A stretch of 9,634 nt of DNA from Candidatus Izemoplasma sp. (GTDB lineage Bacteria; Bacillota_I; Bacilli_A; Izemoplasmatales; Izemoplasmataceae), in assembly GCA_029939615.1 (NCBI GenBank), contig JAOZSP010000045.1:1-9634 (forward strand). Reading direction: 5' to 3'. Below are positions 1 to 7,132 of the stretch, one piece after another. The notes beneath the pieces are model-generated. The model saw only the letters and a program-made list of their open reading frames with translations. It was not told where the DNA came from and searched no databases. The position numbers and the translations under genes were made by a program. Position 1 is the stretch's first letter, and each line of letters starts with the position of its first letter.

Positions 1-5
1 ATAAT

Positions 6-45
6 AAAAAACTGTTACATTTTGATAAAATGTAATAGTTTTTTT
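6..45. terminator. Bidirectional intrinsic terminator-like hairpin
   Basis: An 18-bp stem (6-23 with 27-44) closes a 3-nt loop, with one G-U type wobble in the middle. Both flanks are A or T runs, so it can work as a terminator in either direction. It is the outer of two hairpins after the giant gene. It may back up the inner one, or it may end a rightward gene lying left of the window, which cannot be seen. Confidence 0.75.
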
Positions 46-51
46 ATTGGA

Positions 52-82
52 GTAAAAGAAAAGGCTCAATGAGCCTTTAATT
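52..82 (-). terminator. Intrinsic terminator of the giant repeat gene
   Basis: An 8-bp stem (60-67 with 71-78, minus-strand arm AAAGGCTC) closes a 3-nt loop. On the minus strand it is followed by TTCTTTT. It begins a few bases after the TAA stop at 83-85, where a Rho-independent terminator for the 2008-residue gene would be expected. Confidence 0.85.
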
Positions 83-3000
83 TTAATATAGTGCATTAAT
101 TATTGCTAAGAATTGTACTTTACGTAAGAAGTAAGTTATATTATCTTCTTCATAATCTGTAGGTAATAATGGATATGCTACAGCAGCACAAGCTGTTTCT
201 AGAGTTGGAGTAAGAATGTTTCTAACAATCATACTTTCAGCAACTATACCTTGTTCTGTTGCGTTTAAACTTTTAATAGCTGCAGCATCAAATGAAACTG
301 TTGTGAAGCTTCCTGTTGTAATAATCTTAGTTGCAGCAATGAAATCTCTTATTTCTTGTTTAATGATGATATTTGTTTTATAATCTGTATCTTCTTCCGC
401 AAGAACAGGTATTTCACTATTGATGTTTGCATTACCGCGCATCATGTTATCGATTGTAGTATGAACTGATCCACTTACTAGCATTGTTGCTAGTTGTGTG
501 TCTGTCATATTGGTAATTGTACTTGAATTCATTCCGCCACCAAAGTCAGCAACACCAAGTTCATCAAGAGCGCTTAGTAGTGATTTTAACTCAACTTTTT
601 CAATATGTTTTTTAGGTGTTCCGTCTACTGTGATATCTTCTCTAAAGTGAGTAGGAACAATAATAGTTGTTGATCCAGTTGGAGCTGTTTCATCTAAGGC
701 TGTAGGTAAAATATTATCTGATATTGTTGCTTGAATACTAGCGCTTAGAAGTATTAAATCAAAATCAGCTGTAAAGACATTTGCTGGTGAGAAACTCATT
801 GATGAGAAATCAGTTAATCCGAGTTCATCTAAACCATCTAAGATTGCATTCATTTCGGTTAATTCAATATATGTAACATCAGCGTGTACTAAACGAATTA
901 GGGTAGCAGTGTTGATGTTAGAATCAGGTACTACTAGTTCGCCACCGGTATCATTCAGCATTTTATCTGATAAGGTAACTTGGATTGATGATGATAATAG
1001 TAATGTTGCTCTACCATCAAAGAATTCAGAAGAATCAAGTGATCCTCCAAAGCTATCTAAATCAGTATAGCCCATTTCATTGAAGGCGTTGATAAGTGCT
1101 TTTATTTCATCTTTAACAACAAATTCAAATCCACTTACTGTTAGTCTTATTTCGTTACCTGGTAGTTCACCAGCTTGGGTATATAATGGGACAATTAATA
1201 CTGCGTCGTCTAAATCTAACATTGTTTCTGTTATTGTTGCGTGAATTGAAGCACTACTAAGTAAAGTATTTTGAGCTGCACTAGTTGATAGAAGTGCTAA
1301 ATCAAATGCACCACTGAAGCTGTTAATATCAGAAATTCCTAATACTTCAAGAGCGTTGATCATTGCTTTTATTTCATCTTTTACAAGGAATTCAAATCCA
1401 CTGACAGTTAGTCTAATTGCAACATCTGATATATCAGTATCAGGAATATATAGTACTGCTGGTCCTAAATCAACCATTTGTTCAGTTATTGTCGCATGAA
1501 TTGCGGCACTTGATAATAGGATTGTTTGGTTAGTATTACCATAGACATTAGATAAATCTATTGTTCCATTGAAAGTGCTAATATCATCAATTCCTAGTAG
1601 TTCAAGAGCGTTGATCATTGCTTTTATTTCAGCTTTAACAATAAATTCAAATGTTAAGACAGTTACTTTAACATCTATACCATCAACATCAGCGTCAGGA
1701 ATTAGTAAAACTGCGTCTCCTAAATCAACCATTTGTTTCGTAATTGTTGCATGGATTGCGGCACTTGATAGTAAAATATCTTGATTAGTGTCACCATAAA
1801 CATTATTAAGATCTATTGTTCCACTAAAGGAACTAATATCAGTTATACCAAGAGTTTCAAGAGCGTTGATCATTGCTTTTATTTCAGCTTTAACAATGAA
1901 TTCAAATGTTAAGACAGTAACTTTAACATCTACACCATCAACATCAGCGTCAGGAATTACTAAAACTGTTGGTCCTAAATCATCCATTTGTTTTGTTATT
2001 GTCGCATGGATTGCGGCACTTGATAATAAAATATCTTGATTAGTGTCACCATAAACATTATTAAGGTCTATTGTTCCACTAAAGGAACTAATATCAGTTA
2101 TCTCAAGAACTTCAAGAGCTTCAAACATTGCTCCAATTTCGTCTTTAGAAACGTATTCTGTTTCTTCTAAAAGAGCACCTACTGTAATTCTTACAGGTAT
2201 TGTATCTACATCTTGAATAGGAATCATTAGTGTTGCATCTCCAAGATCAATAAGTTGTTTTGATATAGTTGCTTGCATGATTGCTGAAGTTAGTAAGATG
2301 TCACGGTTTGCTTCAACAAAGAAATCAGTTAAATCAATACTACCGTCAAAGGTTTCAACATCGGTAATACCTAAGATGTTAAGTCCGTCGATCATTGCAC
2401 ATAACTCATCAGCTGATATATATTCAGTATCGGTTGTTTCTAAAACATTACCGACACTGATTCTTATGTTTGTTAAATTGTCGACACCAAAATATGGAAC
2501 AATGAATGTAGCTGACATACCAGGATCATCAACTAAATTAAGGACTTGTTTTGAAACTGTTGCTTGAATCATTGCTGATTCTAAAACTGTTTCAGAGTTT
2601 GTTCCTTCACTTAATGTAGCTATATTAACAGAACCACTAAATGATTCTATATCAGTAATATCTAAAACGTCCATTGCATCAATCATTGCTTCTAGTTCTG
2701 TTTTTAAAACGTATTCTGTTGTATTAGCTCCTGTTCCAACAACGAATCTTATAGCTGTTACGTCATCTTCTTTAAAGTATGGTAATTCAACAGTGCCATC
2801 TGTATCTAAATCAATTAGTTGTTTTGAGATGGTTGCTTGTAAGATTGAAGATGCTAGTACAATTGTTTTATTTCCGCCAACAGTTAATAAGCTTAAATCA
2901 ACAGTACCATCAAATGATTCGACATCTAAGATATCTAAAACATCAAGAGCGTCGATTACAGCATTTATTTCATCTTTTGTTACGTATTCAGTTTCAAATC

Positions 3001-6000
3001 CAGCAGCTCCTACAATGACTCTAACAGCTGTAGTATTATCTTCTTCTAGATGTGGAATTGAGATTGTTCCATCAGTATCTAATTGAATTAGTTGGTCTGA
3101 TATAGTTGCGTGGATAATTGCACTACCTAACATAATAGTCATATTTCCAGGTTCTTCGGTAATTGATGCTAAATCAACTGTACCATCAAAACTACTAATA
3201 TCTGTTATTCCTAATATTTCTAAAGCGTCTAGGATACTTGTTATTTCGGCTTTTGTAATATACTCAGTATCTGTGGATTCTAGTACAACTCCGACAGTAA
3301 CACGAATATCATTATTGCCTTCGTCTTTATAAGGAACAGAGATAACTTCGCTACCTAAATCAAATACTTGTTGGGAAATTGTAGCGTGTAATATTGCTGA
3401 TTGTAGTAAAGTTGCTGAATTGGTAATAATTAAATCTAAATCTAGGGAATCTATATCATTAAAATCAGCGATATCTAGTGTTAGTAATGCTTGTAAGATA
3501 TCTTCTAATTCTGAGATTAATACATAATCTAATTCATCTGTTGCATCGTAAACTCTTATTGCAGCACTATCAACATCAAAGTATGGAACATTTAAAACAC
3601 TGTCTTCACCAGAAGTTAAATCAAACATCATTTCTGATAGTGTTGCATGAACAATTTTTGATCCAAATAATTTATCTGATTTTGTAGTATCTAATATTTT
3701 TGAGTCTTCTACAGTTTCTAAATAAGAAATAATTGATGCATCGAATGCCATATTATCTAAATCAGTAAATCCTAGTACGGAAACTGCTTTAAATAAGTTT
3801 TTAATTTCTAATTTTGTTATTACATCTTGAGCAACGGCATCAACTAAAATAGATTCTAATGCGCTATTTGGGATGGTTAGTATATCTCCACCGCTATCAA
3901 CAATTAGTTGTCCAATTGTTGCTGCTAAAATATCAGAACTAATTAAGGTATCAATATCAGTATCTTGTAAACCAAATGCTTTAGCAATATCGAATCCTGT
4001 TTCTTCACATGTTGTGTCTCCTTCGTCACATTCTAGTTCGACAACTAAAACACGAGCAGAAGAGGCAACTGCTTTTAGTTCTTCTTTTTTGATATAGCCG
4101 TTAAGATCTAAGATTGAATCAGGGATTATTAATGGTGTATCCCCTAAATCCATGTCTAAAATAAATCCTGAGATAGATGCTACTAGTAATTCTGAGTTGA
4201 AAATAGTATCGATAGTAGGATCATCAAAATCAGCAATTATATTAAAGTCTAAATTATCAAAATCAAAGCCGTCAGCTACAGAGTTAATAGCGTTAACTGC
4301 TAGTAATATGTTACGTATTTCACCTTCTGTGACTAATACGCCATCTTCATAAACATCAAACCAAACAATACCATCAGGAATAACTAACATATCAAGTCCT
4401 TCAATTCCTGCTTCACCTGAGAAGATATTTTTAAGAGCATGGCTTACAATTTGTGAGCTTAGTAAAACTGTGAAATCTAAGTCTGCTAATGAAGAGATTA
4501 ATAAATTAGGATCTCCACTTTTTAAGTCACCAACAGTTATACCAGTATCTAATATTGCCTCAGCTACTTCACCGAATGCAGCGAATTCATCGCCCCATTC
4601 TAAATCAGTTGGGACAGTAATTATAGCACTTGCTTGTCCACCCATTTCTTCAAGTAATGGTTGCATAGCAATAAAGGCAGAAAGTGTTGCAAGTTCACTA
4701 TCAGCTAACGAATCAAATAAACCTCTAACTTCAGTACCATCTAAGGTTACTGTTTCTAAATCTGTGCCCTCATCTAATATACCAGCTGTATTTACTAAAT
4801 CAAACCCAACAGCAACAACTGCTCCTAGTGTCATTAATTCAGTTCTCCAGTCAATTGCATATAATTCATCAACAGGAATTTCAACAGGCATATCATAATA
4901 ATCACTACCAACTTCTATTACTAAAGGAATAAGTGATGTAATTAATTCACTTTCAGCAATAGCGTTAAAAGCAGCTATAATTTCTTCTGAAGTTATATCA
5001 CTAATATCATTAGAATCTAAATAATCAGATCCTAATAAAACTCCTCCTGCTTGTGAAATAGTATTTAATTCTTTACGAAGCATTATTTTATTTTCTTCAA
5101 ACTCGAATGAAAATACGGAATCAAATAAATATAGATGCATCGCAACGGGTTCTGCGTATTCAGGACTAGTAATAAGTAATTTTGATGCATTTTGAACGAA
5201 TATATTTTCATCAAATGCAGTTACCATATCTCTAGCTTGATCTAATTGTGGTTCTAATTCTGAAGGTATAGTAAATCCACCACCATCATCAGCTAGTGGT
5301 GTTACATTTAAAGGCACATAAGAAGCGGATACATATAATGGTTCAATAAATCCAGCTGTAGTACCGCCACTAGATTCAGGAAGTAAATCAACTAAACCAC
5401 CCATCATATTTAGTACTCCTCCTAAAAGTATCATTGTTACAAATGCACTAACAACACCTTTAGCAGCTCCGACTAAAGCACCTAATAATTGCTTTTTCTC
5501 TTTTTTAATTCTTTTCTTTTCATCTTTTTTCGCTTGAATAGCAAGTTTTTTATCTAATTTCTTATTTCTTTTCTTTTCTTTTCGTGTATATTTTACACGT
5601 TCACTTTTTTTAATTCTTTCAATTTTTTCAAGTTTTGTTTTTTTGTTTTTCTTTTTACCTGAAAAGAAGATAGCACGAATAATTGCTGCTAACCATTTAT
5701 ACAAAATTTGTCCAACAGTAAAGTAAAGAACCATATAAACTAACTTCAATGCGAATTGAGAAAGTCCAGTAACGAAAGATAAAAAGACTTCGTTATCTAA
5801 AGTAGCTCCTAATGTATCACCAGTGTAAGATTCTAATAGAACAAATACGGCTGCTCCTATAGTTGATTGTCCTGATAATTCTGGGAGCATCCCAACTAAA
5901 TAATCAAAAGCAAATGGAATGGGTAGTACCCATAATTGAGCAACTACTTGATCAATTGTCAAAAAGAAGAACGCATAAAAAATTACTGTAGTTATTAGAG

Positions 6001-6109
6001 CATACAGTGTTTTTTTAAGTCCCCTAAAATATCCTATTAAAAATCCTAATCCAATTACTGAGAAAAATACAATATTAAAATATAAAGCAAAATCTAAGTT
6101 TTCTGGCAT
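83..6109 (-). CDS. Giant CvpA-like membrane-anchored protein with long extracytoplasmic repeat array
   Basis: A 2008-residue protein of unknown function. Residues 1-245 look like a CvpA (colicin V production)-type membrane module: helices near 8-28, 34-57, 108-148 and 208-242, with GYFRGLKK after the first helix and a QLLGALVGAAKG-like lead into the last. A lysine-rich loop (151-207) lies between helices three and four. Positive charges after helices one and three put those loops inside, which places everything after residue ~245 outside. From ~548 to the end run about 17 repeats of 80-96 residues. Each has a helix like SAIIHATISKQLIDLG, a short strand ending in IP, an IRVTVG-like strand, an EYVTKDEI helix and GITDISSF. 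Residues 340-548 hold eroded copies. No signal peptide cleavage motif or sorting motif was seen. The start is supported by AGGAGG 9 nt upstream. The CvpA assignment is by pattern only; the repeat family is unrecognised. Confidence 0.9.
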   Translation of the reverse strand: MPENLDFALYFNIVFFSVIGLGFLIGYFRGLKKTLYALITTVIFYAFFFLTIDQVVAQLWVLPIPFAFDYLVGMLPELSGQSTIGAAVFVLLESYTGDTLGATLDNEVFLSFVTGLSQFALKLVYMVLYFTVGQILYKWLAAIIRAIFFSGKKKNKKTKLEKIERIKKSERVKYTRKEKKRNKKLDKKLAIQAKKDEKKRIKKEKKQLLGALVGAAKGVVSAFVTMILLGGVLNMMGGLVDLLPESSGGTTAGFIEPLYVSASYVPLNVTPLADDGGGFTIPSELEPQLDQARDMVTAFDENIFVQNASKLLITSPEYAEPVAMHLYLFDSVFSFEFEENKIMLRKELNTISQAGGVLLGSDYLDSNDISDITSEEIIAAFNAIAESELITSLIPLVIEVGSDYYDMPVEIPVDELYAIDWRTELMTLGAVVAVGFDLVNTAGILDEGTDLETVTLDGTEVRGLFDSLADSELATLSAFIAMQPLLEEMGGQASAIITVPTDLEWGDEFAAFGEVAEAILDTGITVGDLKSGDPNLLISSLADLDFTVLLSSQIVSHALKNIFSGEAGIEGLDMLVIPDGIVWFDVYEDGVLVTEGEIRNILLAVNAINSVADGFDFDNLDFNIIADFDDPTIDTIFNSELLVASISGFILDMDLGDTPLIIPDSILDLNGYIKKEELKAVASSARVLVVELECDEGDTTCEETGFDIAKAFGLQDTDIDTLISSDILAATIGQLIVDSGGDILTIPNSALESILVDAVAQDVITKLEIKNLFKAVSVLGFTDLDNMAFDASIISYLETVEDSKILDTTKSDKLFGSKIVHATLSEMMFDLTSGEDSVLNVPYFDVDSAAIRVYDATDELDYVLISELEDILQALLTLDIADFNDIDSLDLDLIITNSATLLQSAILHATISQQVFDLGSEVISVPYKDEGNNDIRVTVGVVLESTDTEYITKAEITSILDALEILGITDISSFDGTVDLASITEEPGNMTIMLGSAIIHATISDQLIQLDTDGTISIPHLEEDNTTAVRVIVGAAGFETEYVTKDEINAVIDALDVLDILDVESFDGTVDLSLLTVGGNKTIVLASSILQATISKQLIDLDTDGTVELPYFKEDDVTAIRFVVGTGANTTEYVLKTELEAMIDAMDVLDITDIESFSGSVNIATLSEGTNSETVLESAMIQATVSKQVLNLVDDPGMSATFIVPYFGVDNLTNIRISVGNVLETTDTEYISADELCAMIDGLNILGITDVETFDGSIDLTDFFVEANRDILLTSAIMQATISKQLIDLGDATLMIPIQDVDTIPVRITVGALLEETEYVSKDEIGAMFEALEVLEITDISSFSGTIDLNNVYGDTNQDILLSSAAIHATITKQMDDLGPTVLVIPDADVDGVDVKVTVLTFEFIVKAEIKAMINALETLGITDISSFSGTIDLNNVYGDTNQDILLSSAAIHATITKQMVDLGDAVLLIPDADVDGIDVKVTVLTFEFIVKAEIKAMINALELLGIDDISTFNGTIDLSNVYGNTNQTILLSSAAIHATITEQMVDLGPAVLYIPDTDISDVAIRLTVSGFEFLVKDEIKAMINALEVLGISDINSFSGAFDLALLSTSAAQNTLLSSASIHATITETMLDLDDAVLIVPLYTQAGELPGNEIRLTVSGFEFVVKDEIKALINAFNEMGYTDLDSFGGSLDSSEFFDGRATLLLSSSIQVTLSDKMLNDTGGELVVPDSNINTATLIRLVHADVTYIELTEMNAILDGLDELGLTDFSSMSFSPANVFTADFDLILLSASIQATISDNILPTALDETAPTGSTTIIVPTHFREDITVDGTPKKHIEKVELKSLLSALDELGVADFGGGMNSSTITNMTDTQLATMLVSGSVHTTIDNMMRGNANINSEIPVLAEEDTDYKTNIIIKQEIRDFIAATKIITTGSFTTVSFDAAAIKSLNATEQGIVAESMIVRNILTPTLETACAAVAYPLLPTDYEEDNITYFLRKVQFLAIINALY
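86..4468 (-). repeat. Array of ~17 tandem protein repeats, 80-96 residues each
   Basis: The clearest landmark is an L-x-S-x-x-I-x-A-T-I motif. It begins near residues 548, 636, 722, 814, 901, 994, 1084, 1175, 1271, 1361, 1446, 1531, 1616, 1704, 1787, 1876 and 1956. Within each unit the order is helix, strand ending in IP, IR-x-TVG strand, (E)YV-x-K-x-EI helix, LGITD-I-x-S-F, then a DL segment. Units at both ends are divergent and those in the middle are most alike. The protein stops at FLRKVQFLAIINALY, which matches the YV-x-K-x-EI-x-A-x-I-x-AL helix, so a structural unit probably ends there. Confidence 0.9.
1475..2100 (-). repeat. Near-identical 255-bp tandem DNA repeat (about 2.5 copies)
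   Basis: The DNA repeats at an exact 255-bp offset (85 codons). For example, 1773-1846 matches 2028-2101 with one difference in 74 bases. The encoded segments at residues ~1337-1375 and 1422-1460 are identical over most of their length, and the copy near 1507-1545 is only slightly changed. This marks recent in-frame duplication inside the older, more diverged array. Confidence 0.9.
4469..5092 (-). repeat. Eroded repeat units at the membrane-proximal end of the array
   Basis: Residues ~340-547 keep the rhythm of the array but little of its sequence. Segments such as IMLRKELNTISQAGGVLL (343-360), YAIDWRTELMTLGAVVAVG (417-435) and LEWGDEFAAFGEVAEAILD (503-521) occupy the place of the YV-x-K-x-EI helix at a similar spacing. 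They look like two to three old copies. Assignment is by eye and uncertain. Confidence 0.45.
5375..6109 (-). other. CvpA-like transmembrane module with lysine-rich loop (residues 1-245)
   Basis: This part encodes the four predicted membrane helices and the charged loop at 5489-5659 (residues 151-207), which has about 25 Lys and 5 Arg in 57 residues. Known CvpA proteins are ~160-180 residues long and have a short basic linker in this place, so the extra length here is mostly the loop. The homology rests on helix order, the RGLKK turn and the LGALVGAAKG segment. A profile search would be needed to confirm it. Confidence 0.6.
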
Positions 6110-6135
6110 CTGTAATAACCTCCTATATTGTAATA

Positions 6136-6164
6136 AATATAATATTTACGGAAAATATTATATT
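6136..6164. repeat. All-A/T 12-bp perfect inverted repeat in the leader of the giant gene
   Basis: Arms 6136-6147 and 6153-6164 are exact reverse complements around a 5-nt loop, ACGGA on the plus strand. It lies between the predicted promoter and the ribosome binding site (AGGAGG, 6119-6124). With no G-C pairs in the stem it would be weak as RNA. It could be a leader hairpin, a protein-binding site, or a chance product of AT-rich spacer. Confidence 0.5.
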
Positions 6165-6207
6165 ATATTTTATTAATTAGTATATTTATTGCTTTACTTC
6201 TTCTTTA

Positions 6208-6236
6208 AGTATACCAAATAGTTGTGAATATTTTAA
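6208..6236 (-). promoter_or_regulatory. Predicted sigma-A type promoter for the giant gene
   Basis: On the minus strand there is a -35-like TTAAAA (6231-6236, 4 of 6 matches), a 17-bp spacer and a -10 TATACT (6208-6213, 5 of 6 matches). Transcription would start near 6201 and give a leader of about 90 nt. In sequence this AT-rich, chance matches are common, so it is only the best candidate in the gap. Confidence 0.5.
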
Positions 6237-6279
6237 GGAAACATTATTTAGTTTTGAAGTCTTTAATTAAAATCTCTCA

Positions 6280-7107
6280 CTATTCACCAATTATTGAACC
6301 AGTATTTATTTCTTCTACATTATTATTCATTGTTTTATTTAGTTTTGTGATAGCATAACTACCTGTACAATGACAGGTATAATATTTATTAACACCGTTG
6401 TCTCTTAATTCATTAGTTAGTAGCTGAATAGTATAATCACTAACGTTTTTTTTACTTACAGGATCGTATAAATGCATTCCACCAACAACTGTGTTGATTG
6501 GTGTATGTAATTTGTTTAAAGCGTGATTAATAATATTTGATATTCCCATATGTGAACAACCACAGAATAGAGTGTTGTTTTTATTTTCTTTTATTATCAT
6601 GTTGATTTCATGTTTGAAATCATCATGAACTAAGGTGTTTCCTTTTTTAATATATAGCTTATTGTTTCCACTTGGAAAGAAATTACCTTTTTCAACATTA
6701 CTAAAGATATTGATGTTTTTAGTAATAGAATAAAAGTCATCAATTAATATTAAACGATCTTTGATATTATGTAGAGGTTTAAGTCCGATTTTAATTTTTA
6801 TGATTTTTAATACTTTTGCGTAGTAATTATCAAAAGCGTATTTACTTATTATTATCTTAGCTTTTGAGTTTACTTTTAAGAAGGTTTCTAGCCCTCCACC
6901 ATGATCAAAATGGCCATGGGATATTATGGCGTAGTCTACTTTTGATATATCAATGTTTAGTTTTTGAGCGTTAGTATAGAAATTATCGTTTGGTCCAACA
7001 TCAAATAAGATATTTAATTTATCTGTTTTGATGTGTAAAGAAAGACCATGTTTGGATTTTAAGGATTTGTTGATTGCTTTGTTTTCTAATAAGGTTGTTA
7101 TTATCAT
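6280..7107 (-). CDS. MBL-fold metallo-hydrolase, COG1237 type
   Basis: A 275-residue metallo-beta-lactamase-fold protein, about full length for the family and cytosolic (no signal peptide or membrane helix). The metal site is plain: H64-G-H66-F-D68-H69 in SHGHFDHGGGL, then H166 (KHE), CGCSH at 182-186, GGMH at 209-212 and the C-terminal CHCTG at 245-249. The opening TTLLEN, KHGLSLHIKT and ILFDVG segments are typical of COG1237. Some members carry the name 7,8-dihydropterin-6-methyl-aminobenzene-5'-phosphate synthase, from a methanopterin context. That substrate has no support here and should not be copied. It is the last gene of the amr-type operon: its ATG is 25 nt after the stop of the fusion gene and has AGGAGAG at 7115-7121. 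Placement suggests a hydrolytic step linked to the AmmeMemoRadiSam proteins, but the substrate is unknown. No clear terminator follows it. Confidence 0.88.
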   Translation of the reverse strand: MIITTLLENKAINKSLKSKHGLSLHIKTDKLNILFDVGPNDNFYTNAQKLNIDISKVDYAIISHGHFDHGGGLETFLKVNSKAKIIISKYAFDNYYAKVLKIIKIKIGLKPLHNIKDRLILIDDFYSITKNINIFSNVEKGNFFPSGNNKLYIKKGNTLVHDDFKHEINMIIKENKNNTLFCGCSHMGISNIINHALNKLHTPINTVVGGMHLYDPVSKKNVSDYTIQLLTNELRDNGVNKYYTCHCTGSYAITKLNKTMNNNVEEINTGSIIGE

Positions 7108-7132
7108 ATAAACACTCTCCTATTTAATTTTA

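Noticed and set aside
1265..2101. Direct repeats considered as a CRISPR array or transposon repeats
   Set aside because: The period is 255 bp with coding sequence in one frame throughout, and there are no short repeats with unique spacers. It is a protein-level tandem repeat.
1569..4898. Several plus-strand open frames of 66-142 codons opposite the giant gene
   Set aside because: They lie wholly antisense to the repeat array, are Ser/Thr/Ile-rich in the way expected from the reversed repeat codons, and look alike only because the repeats do. No convincing ribosome binding sites or domain features were seen.
6157..6167. TATAAT hexamers on the minus strand as the giant gene's promoter
   Set aside because: They fall in the A/T inverted repeat and have no acceptable -35 at 16-18 bp (ATATAC or AATAAA). 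The 6208-6236 candidate is better.
6280..7107. Methanopterin-pathway synthase name for the MBL-fold protein
   Set aside because: The name comes from distant archaeal relatives, and nothing else of that pathway is present.
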